A DNA stretch of 38,050 nucleotides from DATBSK01 sp040902705 (GTDB taxonomy: Bacteria > Actinomycetota > Acidimicrobiia > IMCC26256 > PALSA-555): NCBI GenBank assembly GCA_040902705.1, contig JBBDWT010000064.1, positions 1 through 38,050 of the forward strand, written 5' to 3'. Made by a program: the position numbers and the translations under genes. Numbering within the stretch: position 1 is the first letter of the stretch; the number at the start of each line of letters is the position of its first letter. Shown one piece after another: positions 1 through 7,570 of this stretch. Under the pieces are notes generated by a model. It was not told where the DNA came from. It ran no database searches and saw only the letters and a list, made by a program, of their open reading frames with translations.

Positions 1-32
1 GACCGCGCTCCAACGCCGACTTCGAGGAGTGA
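1..32 (+). CDS. 3' end of an unidentified forward gene
   Basis: Reading from base 3, the frame gives PRSNADFEE and then a TGA at 30-32. The stretch is acidic and ends 124 bases before the convergent dehydrogenase gene, so it is plausibly the C-terminus of a gene that starts outside the window. Nine residues are too few to name a family, and chance cannot be excluded. Confidence 0.35.
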   Translation, partial: PRSNADFEE

Positions 33-76
33 CGCCGAAGACACTTCGAGACGCGCTCTCGGCCGCGCGAGCGTGC

Positions 77-121
77 TTTGGCGTCAGCAACATGCCCTGA
101 GCGCGGGTTTCCGACGCCAAA
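77..121. terminator. Inverted repeat between convergent genes, possible bidirectional terminator
   Basis: TTTGGCGTC (77-85) and GACGCCAAA (113-121) are perfect 9-base complements separated by 27 bases. The repeat lies between a forward stop at 30-32 and the minus-strand stop at 157-159, which is where a shared terminator would sit. The arms end in T or A runs of only three or four bases and the loop is long, so an operator or a chance repeat remains possible. Confidence 0.35.
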
Positions 122-156
122 AGCCGGGGTTGGGGTCGGTCACGACGTCGGCGCGG

Positions 157-1245
157 TCAGTAGCCGCTCGTGAGGTCGACGACGTTGCGCAGCGGCTTGC
201 CCGCGACGTACCGCTCGAGGTTGTCGCAGAACAGGTCGAACGCGCGCTCGGCGTAGCGCTCCACGCTCGCGGAGCTGTGGGGAGAGATGAGCAGGTTCGG
301 GGCGGCCCAGAGCGGGTCGTCGGGCGGGAGCGGCTCGGCACGCGCGACGTCGATCGCGGCCGCGCCCAGGTGCCCGCGCTCGAGCGCGTCGATCAGCGCC
401 GGCTCGTCGACGAGCGTGCCGCGGGCGACGTTGACGAAGATCGATCCCGGCTTCATCGCAGCGAGCATCCCTGCGTCGAAGAGGCTCTCGTTCTCGTCGC
501 TCCCGGGTGCGGCGAGCACGGTCACGTCGGCGCGCCCGACGACCTCCGCGATCGCGTCCGGTCCGAACAGCTCGTCGACGTCGGGATCGGTCGCGCCGCA
601 AGTCCAGGTGCGCCGAACACCGAGCAGGTGGACACCGAACCCGCGGAAGCGCCGCGCCACCTCGCGCCCGATGGCACCGAGCCCGACGATCGCCACCGTC
701 GAGCCGGCGAGGTTCCCGCCGAGCGCGAGCTCCCAGTGGCGCTCGCGCGCGGCCGCGTCGTGCTGGGGCAGGCGCTTCACGATCTGCAGCGTGCGGGCGA
801 GGATCCACTCGGCGATCGGCGCCGACGCGATCCCCGCACCGTTGGTGAGGACGATGTTGCCCTCGGGAAGCCGGGCCGACACGTACTGCCCGACCCCGGA
901 GCCGATGCACTGCACCCACCGCAGGCTCGGCGCGAGCGACGGGAGATCCATCGGGACATCGAGCGTGAACACGATCTCCGCGCGTGCGAACGCATCTCGC
1001 TGCTCGCCGGTCAGGGCGGGCGCCTGCTCGCGGAGCTCCACCGAGAACGGATCCTGCTCCCGCGCGGTGCGGAAGTCGTGCTCGACCTCGAAAGGCGTCG
1101 TGAGCACTTCGATGCCCGGATGGATCACGGCGAGCCGGTCCGCGTCGACCACGTCGTGGAGCATCGGGAACGGCACGTACACGACGAGCGGCGCCAACCC
1201 GTCGTCGTCGCCGCCGTCGCCGCCGTCGCCGCGCGGCTGACTCAC
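157..1245 (-). CDS. D-isomer-specific 2-hydroxyacid dehydrogenase family protein
   Basis: A 362-residue protein predicted to oxidise or reduce a 2-hydroxy/2-keto acid with NAD(P). The dinucleotide-binding motif GLGAIG lies at about residues 188-193. The catalytic residues of the family are in place: Arg276 in VNVARGTLVD, Glu305 in ARAEPLPPDD and His324 in ISPHSS. I chose the GTG at 1245 because it overlaps the upstream cupin stop as GTGA, giving a coupled pair. An upstream in-frame ATG at 1287 would add 14 residues inside the cupin gene. The N-terminus has a Gly/Asp-rich stretch (residues 6-16) absent from the fold and probably disordered. The substrate is not deducible; the cupin partner and nearby CoA-transferase suggest an organic-acid pathway. 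Confidence 0.88.
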   Translation of the reverse strand: MSQPRGDGGDGGDDDGLAPLVVYVPFPMLHDVVDADRLAVIHPGIEVLTTPFEVEHDFRTAREQDPFSVELREQAPALTGEQRDAFARAEIVFTLDVPMDLPSLAPSLRWVQCIGSGVGQYVSARLPEGNIVLTNGAGIASAPIAEWILARTLQIVKRLPQHDAAARERHWELALGGNLAGSTVAIVGLGAIGREVARRFRGFGVHLLGVRRTWTCGATDPDVDELFGPDAIAEVVGRADVTVLAAPGSDENESLFDAGMLAAMKPGSIFVNVARGTLVDEPALIDALERGHLGAAAIDVARAEPLPPDDPLWAAPNLLISPHSSASVERYAERAFDLFCDNLERYVAGKPLRNVVDLTSGY

Positions 1246-1790
1246 GGCGACTCGGAGATCCAATGCGTCCGCAGGTCCTCGAGCCACTCGGGGTACTCGA
1301 GGGGCGGGTCGGGAAGCGCAGTCGCGCCGTGCTCCGCGAGCACGCGCTCGAACGCCTCCGGCTCGTCCCCCCAGCTGCGGGGGTCGCCCATCATCACCTC
1401 GAAGAGCGTCGCCCCGTCGGGCCCCGCGACGACCGGCCCGAACGCGGCACCGAGCGGCAGCTCGATGTGCGTCCCCTTCGGGCAGGGGTGCCCGCCGATC
1501 GTGATCTCACCCTCGAGCACGAAGACGACGTGCGGGCTGAAGTGCCCGTGGCGGCGCACGATCATCCCCGGGTCGTACTGGGCGTAGAGCGAGAGGTACT
1601 GCGGGTCGGCGGAGAACGACAGCCACTTCTCCCGCACGACGGCCTCCGAGCCGTCGGCGTTGCGCTGCGCCTTGACGTCCACCCACGGCACGTCGGGATC
1701 GTCGAGGTGGCGGAACACGGGCTCGCGTCCCACGACCTTCGGGCTGGCGATCTTCGGGCTGGCAGGGGCTGTGGTCGTCTCATCGGTCAC
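1242..1790 (-). CDS. Small cupin-domain protein
   Basis: A 182-residue single-domain cupin. The motif HGHFSPHVVFVLEGE followed by GG matches cupin motif 1, with His and Glu positions that could bind a metal; GTHIELPLG follows as the second strand set. The C-terminal third is acidic and Trp-rich and not recognised. The start is a GTG at 1790, 45 bases from the divergent CaiB gene; there is no ATG in a sensible place and the Shine-Dalgarno is weak (GGGGA, close to the start). Its stop overlaps the dehydrogenase start by four bases. Cupins of this size are oxygenases, isomerases or ligand sensors; nothing here decides between them. Confidence 0.8.
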   Translation of the reverse strand: MTDETTTAPASPKIASPKVVGREPVFRHLDDPDVPWVDVKAQRNADGSEAVVREKWLSFSADPQYLSLYAQYDPGMIVRRHGHFSPHVVFVLEGEITIGGHPCPKGTHIELPLGAAFGPVVAGPDGATLFEVMMGDPRSWGDEPEAFERVLAEHGATALPDPPLEYPEWLEDLRTHWISESP

Positions 1791-1835
1791 GGTCCCCACG
1801 CTACGCGGATGCACCACCGCGTAACCTGCCCCGCC

Positions 1836-3026
1836 GTGGCCAAGGGACCGATGGACGGGGTGCGGATCGTCGACTGCTCGATCGCGCTGACCGGGCCGTA
1901 TGCGATCGCACTCCTGGCGGATCAGGGCGCCGACGTGGTGAAGGTCGAGCGACCCGGATTCGGCGACATCGCGCGCTACGTCGGGGTGTCGGTCAACGGG
2001 ACGAGTGCCCTCTACACGATGTGCAACCGCGGCAAGCGCTCCATCGCGATCGACCTGCACACTGACGCGGGTCGCGACCTGGTGCTCCGGCTCGCGCGCG
2101 ACGCCGACGTCTTCGTCGAGAACTACCGCCCCGGTGTCGTCGAGCGCCTCGGCCTCGGCTACGACGCCCTCGCGGCCGAGAACCCCGAGCTCGTGTACGC
2201 GTCGCTGACCGGCTTCGGACCGGCCGGCCCCTACTCGGGCAAGAGCGCGTACGACACCGTCATCCAGGCCTACGGCGGGTTCGCCGCGAACCAGGCCGAT
2301 CCCGACACCGGCGAACCGCGCTTCCTGAATCAGACCGCGGCCGACAAGGTGACGGCGATGTTCGCAGCACAGGCGATCACGGCGGCACTGTTCGCGCGCG
2401 AACGCGGGGCAACGGGCCAGCACGTCGAGCTCTCGATGCTCGACGCGGTCGTGTCGTTCCTGTGGGCCGATGCAGCCGGCAACGAGGTGCTGCTCGACTC
2501 GGACCGCAGCATGAAGTCGAGCTTCTCGTCGAACTTCCGGCCGTTCGCCTTCACCGACGGCTACGGGGTCGTGACCCCGACCTCGGACGCCGACTTCGCA
2601 GGGATGTGCCGCGGCTTCGGTGTCGACGGCCACGACGATCCGCGGGTCGCGACGATCACGGAACGGGCGCGCAACCGCGACGTGATGCAGGTGATCATGG
2701 CGCGCTGCTACGCATCGGCGGCCACGCTGACCACCGCCGAGGCGATGGCGCGCCTCGAGGCCGAGCGCGTGCCGTGCGGCGTCGTCATCGCGCCGGAGGA
2801 CCTGCCCGCCGACCCGCACGCTCGGGCGATCGGGTTGTTCGAGGACGCCGAGGACCCGGCGGTCGGACGGGTGCGCCGGCCCCGCCACCCGAGCCGCTTC
2901 TCGGCGACTCCGGCCGAGCTCGGCGCGACTGCGCCGGGGCTCGGTCAGCACACGGACGAGATCCTCACGGAGCTCGGGCTCGGCGGCGAGGTCGAGCGCC
3001 TGCGCGCCGCAGCCGTCGTCAGCTGA
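1836..3026 (+). CDS. Family III (CaiB/BaiF) CoA-transferase
   Basis: A 396-residue protein that should move CoA from an acyl-CoA donor to a carboxylic acid. The N-terminus GVRIVDCSIALTGPYAIALL and LLADQGADVVKVERP are typical of the family. NYRPGVVERLGLGYD and LTGFGPAGPYSGK follow, and the catalytic Asp is about residue 203 in ELSMLDAVVS. The length is normal for a family III monomer. GTG 1836 is chosen because it gives the usual short leader before GVRIVD; ATG 1851, with AAGGGA three bases upstream, is an alternative. It is divergent from the cupin/dehydrogenase pair over 45 bases. The acid substrate is unknown. Confidence 0.9.
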   Translation: MAKGPMDGVRIVDCSIALTGPYAIALLADQGADVVKVERPGFGDIARYVGVSVNGTSALYTMCNRGKRSIAIDLHTDAGRDLVLRLARDADVFVENYRPGVVERLGLGYDALAAENPELVYASLTGFGPAGPYSGKSAYDTVIQAYGGFAANQADPDTGEPRFLNQTAADKVTAMFAAQAITAALFARERGATGQHVELSMLDAVVSFLWADAAGNEVLLDSDRSMKSSFSSNFRPFAFTDGYGVVTPTSDADFAGMCRGFGVDGHDDPRVATITERARNRDVMQVIMARCYASAATLTTAEAMARLEAERVPCGVVIAPEDLPADPHARAIGLFEDAEDPAVGRVRRPRHPSRFSATPAELGATAPGLGQHTDEILTELGLGGEVERLRAAAVVS

Positions 3027-3072
3027 GCAGCCCTCCAGCTCCTTCCCCGCCCCCACCCAAATTCTTCACCGG

Positions 3073-3117
3073 AGCACAGGCGACTCTCAGGTTCCTCACA
3101 GACTCCGCCAATAGGGT
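3073..3117 (+). promoter_or_regulatory. Three 11-bp-spaced direct repeats plus -10 element upstream of a response regulator
   Basis: AGCACAG (3073-3079), CTCTCAG (3084-3090) and CTCACAG (3095-3101) are heptamers each separated by four bases. This is the one-turn spacing used by OmpR/PhoB-family regulators, and the heptamers resemble the mycobacterial PhoP half-site TCACAGC. TAGGGT (3112-3117) fits TANNNT, and the ATG at 3125 is seven bases downstream, so transcription probably starts at or next to the start codon. The third repeat sits near -30, consistent with autoregulation by the gene product. Confidence 0.5.
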
Positions 3118-3124
3118 TCCGCCC

Positions 3125-3853
3125 ATGGTCACGACGGATCCGCTCCTCGACGCCCCTCCCGGTGCCCGACTGCTCGTCGTCGACGACGAGGAGTCGCTGC
3201 TCGACCTGCTCGGCGACGCCCTGCGGTTCGCCGGCTACGACGTCCACGTCGCGCGCAGCGGCTTCGAGGCGCTGCGCCTCGCCGCCGACACCGACCCCGC
3301 CCTGATCCTCCTCGACGTCAACCTGCCGGACCTCGACGGCTTCGAGGTGTGTCAGCGATTGCGACGCGACGGTGCCGACGTGCCCGTCATCTTCCTCACG
3401 GCTCGCGACGACCCGGCCGATCTCAAGACGGGGTTCACGCGCGGTGGCGACGACTACGTCACGAAGCCGTTCAGCCTCGAGGAGCTCAACTACCGGATCC
3501 AGGCGGTCCTCCGGCGCTCACAGCGCGCGACGACCGACGACGCCTTGGTGTGCGGTGACCTGCGCATGGACGTCGACGCCCACCGCATCACGCGTGGCGA
3601 CCAGGAGATCGAGCTGTCGCCCACGGAGTTCCGACTGCTGCGATACCTGCTGGTGAACCGGGGTCGCGTGCTGTCGAAGGCCCAGATCCTCGACCACGTC
3701 TGGCAGTACGACTTCGACGGTGACGGATCCGTCGTCGAGACGTACATCAGCTACCTGCGCAAGAAGATCGACCGCCCCGACGTGCGGCTCATCAGGACCG
3801 TGCGCGGTTTCGGCTACTCGATCCGTGAACCCGAGAGCGCCACCTCGCAGTGA
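3125..3853 (+). CDS. OmpR/PhoB-family response regulator
   Basis: A 242-residue two-domain regulator. The receiver domain begins LLVVDDEESLLDLLGDALRF (acidic pair DDE), the phospho-acceptor Asp64 is in LILLDVNLPD, the switch Thr is in FLTARD and the Lys in DYVTKPFS. The winged-helix output domain runs from about residue 140, with LSPTEFRLLRYLL and the recognition region VVETYISYLRKKID, ending RTVRGFGYSIR. Its TGA overlaps the kinase start, so the two are co-translated. The receiver and linker resemble the PhoP/MprA-like group of actinobacteria, but the signal and regulon cannot be told. It has its own promoter with 11-bp repeats. Confidence 0.93.
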   Translation: MVTTDPLLDAPPGARLLVVDDEESLLDLLGDALRFAGYDVHVARSGFEALRLAADTDPALILLDVNLPDLDGFEVCQRLRRDGADVPVIFLTARDDPADLKTGFTRGGDDYVTKPFSLEELNYRIQAVLRRSQRATTDDALVCGDLRMDVDAHRITRGDQEIELSPTEFRLLRYLLVNRGRVLSKAQILDHVWQYDFDGDGSVVETYISYLRKKIDRPDVRLIRTVRGFGYSIREPESATSQ

Positions 3854-5259
3854 TGACGATCAAGGCGCGGCTGACCATCGCCGTCGTCCTGCTGCTCCTC
3901 GTCCTGACCGCCGTGCTGGGCATCTTCACCGTCCGCTCGACGCGCAGCTCGATGATCGGGCAGCTCGACGACCGGCTGGTCGCGATCCGCGACCGCCCGG
4001 GCCCGCCGATCCGACAGGAACCGGCGCTCTTGGGATCGGTGCGGTACCGCGACCTCGCCGAGTTCCTCTACTCGCGCCGCGGCGAGCTCCTCGACTCGCG
4101 GCCGGCGGGGTTCTCCGACGATCCCGAACCCGGGCCCGCCCTGCCCGCGTTCTCGAGCGCAGCGTTCGACGCGTTGCTGGACCGCGTCGTCACGCTTCCG
4201 TCGACCGACCGGAGCCTCGAGTACCGGGTCCTCGTGTTCCGCCCGCGTGACGGCAGCGTCAAGGTGATCGCGCAGACGCTCACGAACGTCAACGAGGCGG
4301 TCTCCTCGCTCACCCAGACGTTCGTCATCGCGGGGCTCGCGATGGTCGTGATCGGCGGGATCGTGTCGTGGGTGATCATCCGGCGCTCGCTCCGCCCGGT
4401 CGAGGGGATGATCGACACGGCTGCGGCGATCGCCTCCGGGGATCTGACGCAACGGGTCGACCACGACGAGGACGGCACCGAGCTCGGGCGGCTCGCGGAC
4501 GCGCTCGACGAGATGCTGGGACAGCTCGAAGCCGCGTTCGGTGAACGGGTCGCGGCCCAGGAGCGACTCGAGCAGTTCGTGGCCGACGCCTCGCACGAGC
4601 TGCGCACACCGGTGACCGCGATCCGCGGGTACGCGGAGCTGTACCGCGGCGGGGGGATCGCCGAGGGCGAGCAGCTCGATCGCGCGATGCGTCGCATCGA
4701 GCAGGAGAGCAGCCGCATGGCGACGCTGGTCGAGGACCTCCTCCTGCTCGCCCGCCTCGACGAGCAGCAACCGCTCGCGCGCGAGCCGGTCGACCTGACC
4801 GCGCTCGCCGAGGACGCGGTCAGCGACCTGCGGGCGATCGATCGCGAGCGTCCGGTGACGCTTGAGGCCACCGACCGCGCGATCGTCCTCGGCGACGAGG
4901 GCCGCCTCCGACAGGTCCTCGCCAACCTGCTGACCAATGCCCGCGTGCACACTCCCCCGCACGTCCCGGTGCACGTCACCGTGGACCGCGAGCACGATCG
5001 CGTGCGTCTGGTCGTCGCCGACGAGGGACCGGGCATCGACGAGGCCGACCGCCGGCGCATCTTCGAGCGCTTCTCCCGCGCCGACCCGTCCCGCTCGCGC
5101 GAGCGCGGTGGCTTCGGGCTCGGGCTCTCCATCGTCGCCGCGGTCGTCGCCGCGCACCACGGCTCCATCGAGGTGACGACGGTCGCGGATGGCGGAGCCG
5201 CGTTCGCGGTCGACCTGCCGTCGGCTCCGATCCCGACGGCGGCCACCACGATCATCTGA
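3850..5259 (+). CDS. Membrane sensor histidine kinase, partner of the preceding regulator
   Basis: A 469-residue kinase. TM1 is at about residues 8-27, an extracytoplasmic sensor of roughly 130 residues follows, and TM2 (FVIAGLAMVVIGGIVSWVII) is at about 158-177. Then come HAMP (LRPVEGMIDTAAAIASGDL), the DHp box DASHELRTPVTAI with His249, the N box NLLTNARVHT, the G1 box DEGPGID and the G2 box GFGLGLSI. All catalytic boxes are intact. GTG 3850 gives the GTGA overlap used elsewhere in this window; ATG 3853 is equally possible. The sensor domain carries many acidic and proline residues and no recognised fold. Its stop lies eight bases from the convergent peroxidase stop. Confidence 0.92.
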   Translation: MMTIKARLTIAVVLLLLVLTAVLGIFTVRSTRSSMIGQLDDRLVAIRDRPGPPIRQEPALLGSVRYRDLAEFLYSRRGELLDSRPAGFSDDPEPGPALPAFSSAAFDALLDRVVTLPSTDRSLEYRVLVFRPRDGSVKVIAQTLTNVNEAVSSLTQTFVIAGLAMVVIGGIVSWVIIRRSLRPVEGMIDTAAAIASGDLTQRVDHDEDGTELGRLADALDEMLGQLEAAFGERVAAQERLEQFVADASHELRTPVTAIRGYAELYRGGGIAEGEQLDRAMRRIEQESSRMATLVEDLLLLARLDEQQPLAREPVDLTALAEDAVSDLRAIDRERPVTLEATDRAIVLGDEGRLRQVLANLLTNARVHTPPHVPVHVTVDREHDRVRLVVADEGPGIDEADRRRIFERFSRADPSRSRERGGFGLGLSIVAAVVAAHHGSIEVTTVADGGAAFAVDLPSAPIPTAATTII

Positions 5260-5267
5260 CCGCAGCG

Positions 5268-5753
5268 TCAGCCGAGCGCAGCCTCGATCGCCGCGGTGAC
5301 CTCGGCGGCCTCCGGCTCCACCTGCGGAGCGAAGCGCGCGACGACCTCCCCGTCCTTGCCGACGAGGAACTTCTCGAAGTTCCAGCGGATGTCGCCGGTG
5401 TGACCTTCGCTGTCAGCGGTCGGCGTCAGGTCGTCGAAGAGCGGGTGTCGAGCCTCACCGTTGACCTCGACCTTCTCCGCCAGCGGGAACGTGACGCCGT
5501 AGGTGGTCGAGCAGAAGGTCGCGATCTCCTCGGCACTGCCGGGCTCCTGCTCGAGGAACTGGTTGCACGGCACGCCGAGCACGGTGAACCCCTGGTCGGC
5601 ATACCGCTCGTGGATGCGCTCGAGACCCTCGTACTGCGGCGTGAGCCCGCACTTCGACGCGACGTTGACGACGAGCGTGACCTTGCCACGCTGATCCTCG
5701 AGCACGTTCGGGCTGCCATCGAGCGCAGCGATGGGGATGTCGTAGATCGCCAT
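5268..5753 (-). CDS. Glutathione peroxidase family, thioredoxin-dependent type
   Basis: A 161-residue peroxidase of the GPX/BsaA family that reduces hydroperoxides. Cys35 in VASKCGLTPQY is peroxidatic and is an ordinary cysteine. Gln69 (in FLEQEPG), Trp124 and Asn125 (in RWNFEKF) complete the tetrad. Cys81 in ATFCSTTYG sits where the resolving cysteine of thioredoxin-using members lies, so thioredoxin rather than glutathione is the likely reductant (inference from the family). The length is standard, there is no signal peptide, and the protein should be cytosolic. The gene stands alone: convergent with the kinase and divergent from the next gene over about 300 bases. Confidence 0.93.
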   Translation of the reverse strand: MAIYDIPIAALDGSPNVLEDQRGKVTLVVNVASKCGLTPQYEGLERIHERYADQGFTVLGVPCNQFLEQEPGSAEEIATFCSTTYGVTFPLAEKVEVNGEARHPLFDDLTPTADSEGHTGDIRWNFEKFLVGKDGEVVARFAPQVEPEAAEVTAAIEAALG

Positions 5754-5898
5754 GAACGGTCCTCACCTCGTGCGAATCCGGTCTCTGAAGCCGGACTACC
5801 GTACCGCCCCGGTCGGCGAGGCCGCACCGGCGGTTCGGCGGATCCCAGGCCGGGGAGCCGCACGCGTCTCGAGCTCAGCAAGCGCCACTGCACGGGCT

Positions 5899-5919
5899 GA
5901 CGCGTCGCGGCGACGCGTC
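5899..5919. repeat. Perfect 9-bp inverted repeat with 3-base loop
   Basis: GACGCGTCG (5899-5907) and CGACGCGTC (5911-5919) are exact complements around CGG. There is no T-run on either side, which argues against a simple terminator. The location, about 150 bases from each flanking start codon in a divergent region, fits a protein-binding site or a leader hairpin; CG-rich sequence makes chance palindromes commoner here. Confidence 0.45.
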
Positions 5920-6014
5920 GATCGTCAACGTGGCGCGTGTCACAGCAGGCACCGTTCATCCGGCGGCAACGTCGACGTTGCACGCTCGTGAAGTCGGTCG
6001 CCGATACTCACAAC

Positions 6015-6042
6015 TGTCATCCCCCCATGACACCCCCATGAC
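6015..6042 (+). promoter_or_regulatory. Possible operator: TGTCAT / ATGACA with C-run spacers
   Basis: TGTCAT (6015-6020), CCCCCC, ATGACA (6027-6032) form a 6-base inverted repeat, and ATGAC recurs at 6038-6042 after another C-run. The cluster ends 13 bases before the ATG at 6056 and sits directly before its Shine-Dalgarno, a position suited to repression. No cognate regulator is adjacent. Confidence 0.3.
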
Positions 6043-6055
6043 GCGAGGTGAGACG

Positions 6056-6478
6056 ATGTTCCCCGACCACACCGCACTGCTGGGCACCGACTGGTACGTC
6101 GCCCGACGGATCTCGATCGCGCCCCCGGATGCGACGCACGCCCTCGGCGAGGCGCTGCGAACCGACGCAGTCGAGCCCGCGACGGGATCCGTCGTGTCCA
6201 TCCGCGAGGTCCGCCACACGCGCCCGGGCGAGGCTCGAGGCTTCTCCGGCCGGCTCCGGCTCGGCCCGCTCGCTCCCGCGATGCCGGTCGAGGTCGAGAT
6301 CGAGCCATGGTCTCGATCGGAGTCGGTGCTCGGGATCCGCCCGATGCGTCGCGTGCCGATCTTCCACCCCGACCGCTACTTCGATCGTGCACTCGTGCTG
6401 CTCGCCGACCTCGAGACGTGCGTGCGCGATCGCGTCTCCGTCGTGGCCGAACTGCCGGAGGTACGGCGAGCGTCCTGA
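6056..6478 (+). CDS. Unrecognised 140-residue protein
   Basis: I do not recognise this family. The ATG at 6056 is chosen because GAGGTGAG (6044-6051) is a strong Shine-Dalgarno at good spacing; an ATG at 6038 would add six residues. The protein starts MFPDHTALLGTDWYVARR, has several beta-prone stretches (SVVSIREVRH, RLRLGPL, PVEVEIEPWS), then RVPIFHPDRYFDRALVLLADLE and a helical end. There is no signal peptide, membrane span or cysteine motif. The codon pattern (strong G/C third positions) looks like its neighbours, supporting a real gene. The luciferase-like gene follows 63 bases downstream on the same strand and could be co-transcribed. Confidence 0.65.
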   Translation: MFPDHTALLGTDWYVARRISIAPPDATHALGEALRTDAVEPATGSVVSIREVRHTRPGEARGFSGRLRLGPLAPAMPVEVEIEPWSRSESVLGIRPMRRVPIFHPDRYFDRALVLLADLETCVRDRVSVVAELPEVRRAS

Positions 6479-6541
6479 TCGCCGCCGACGCGCGCCGTGT
6501 CATGATGCCAGCGTGCGCCGACACGACCGCGTCAGGTCACG

Positions 6542-7486
6542 GTGACGACAGGGCCGTTCGGGCGAGGCTCGGTCTCACTCCGGCTCTACCCGCACCAGGA
6601 GCTGTCGGCGGCTGGGATCGTCGAGGAGCTGTGCAGCCAGGCGGCCCTCGGCGCGGAGCACGGGTTCGACGGCGTGATGACGAGCGAGCATCACGCCGGC
6701 TTCCGCGGGTACCTCCCGAACCCGCTCCAAGCCGCAGGCTGGTGCCTCGATGCCATGCCGCGCGGCTGGGCGGCGCCGGCCCCGCTGCTGCTGACGCTCC
6801 GCCCACCCGCGCTCGTCGCCGAAGAGGTCGCGTGGCTGGCGGCGCGCCATCCGGGACGGGTCGGCCTCGGCGTCGCCGCGGGGGCGCTCCGGAGTGACTT
6901 CGACGCGATGGGCCTCACGATGGACTCGCTCGCCGAGCGCTTCGCAGTCGCGCTCGAACGGGTCACGGGACTCTTGCACGGGGACGCGGACGACCTCGCC
7001 GGCGACGCGGCGATCGGTGACTGCGCCGACGAACCGATCCCGATCGTCAGCGCCGCGATGGGCCTGACCGCAGTGCGTCGGGCGGCTCGCCTCGGGATCG
7101 GTGTGCTGTTCGACTCGATGTCCACACCGGAGCGCTGCCGTGAGCTCGTCGACGCGTTCCACGAGGCGGGCGGTACCGGTCCGTGTGTGCTCATCCGCCG
7201 CGCGTGGGTCGGCGACGCGCCGCGCGGTCGACTCGACGCGCAGCTCGACGTGTACCGCAGCTACTCCCCCGAGTCTGCGCAGGCGAAGTGGGGCTCCGAC
7301 GAGGTGATCGACGCAACGGAACCGGACGACGTCGTCGACGGACTCGCCGACGCGGCGAAGCGGGCGGGCGCCGATGCGGTAAACCTGCGAGTGCACGTCC
7401 CCGGCGTGTCGGTGGCCGAGGCGCGCGAGCAGATCACCCGGCTCGGGGACGAGGTCACCGGCCCATTGCGGGCGCGCCTGGCCTGA
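6542..7486 (+). CDS. Luciferase-like (LLM) flavin/F420-type oxidoreductase
   Basis: A 314-residue TIM-barrel protein of the bacterial luciferase-like family. It opens with SVSLRLYPHQELSAAGIVEE, then AEHGFDGVMTSEHHAG, the usual strand-2/His region of LLM enzymes. LAARHPGRVGLGVAAGALRSDFDAMG is the conserved phosphate-binding segment, and PIPIVSAAMGLTAVRRAARLGIGVLFD is the strand 6-7 region. In actinobacteria many such proteins use F420, but flavin use cannot be excluded. It is somewhat short for the family. The start is a GTG at 6542. It converges with the CXXCH protein gene. Confidence 0.82.
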   Translation: MTTGPFGRGSVSLRLYPHQELSAAGIVEELCSQAALGAEHGFDGVMTSEHHAGFRGYLPNPLQAAGWCLDAMPRGWAAPAPLLLTLRPPALVAEEVAWLAARHPGRVGLGVAAGALRSDFDAMGLTMDSLAERFAVALERVTGLLHGDADDLAGDAAIGDCADEPIPIVSAAMGLTAVRRAARLGIGVLFDSMSTPERCRELVDAFHEAGGTGPCVLIRRAWVGDAPRGRLDAQLDVYRSYSPESAQAKWGSDEVIDATEPDDVVDGLADAAKRAGADAVNLRVHVPGVSVAEAREQITRLGDEVTGPLRARLA

Positions 7487-7570
7487 GCTGCTTCTCGGAA
7501 CGGCCAGCGACCGTCAGGGCGCGAGCGCCGAGTCGGCGGAGCGTCGACCTCCACGCCGGGGCGCGCCGCG

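Larger units (their letters stand above)
5754..6055. other. 302-base divergent intergenic region
   Basis: No convincing coding frame is seen between the peroxidase and the small unknown gene. It contains two inverted repeats, listed separately (5899-5919 and 6015-6042), and the promoters of both flanking genes should lie here. I cannot place a convincing -10/-35 pair. Confidence 0.5.

Noticed and set aside
1263..1835. Extension of the CaiB frame upstream to an ATG at 1263
   Set aside because: The extension is antisense to the cupin gene and has low-complexity Arg/Glu composition. Family members start close to the GVRIVD motif.
1791..3056. Extension of the cupin frame to 3056 on the minus strand
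   Set aside because: This part is the shadow of the CaiB gene; the cupin protein is complete from the GTG at 1790.
3814..5160. 448-codon minus-strand frame opposite the first kinase
   Set aside because: The plus-strand kinase has all phosphotransfer boxes intact; the antisense translation is an Arg/Asp/Glu-rich shadow.
7487..7570. Terminator between the luciferase-like and haem-motif genes
   Set aside because: Only short GC stems such as GGCGC/GCGCC are visible and there is no T-run; I could not support a specific hairpin.
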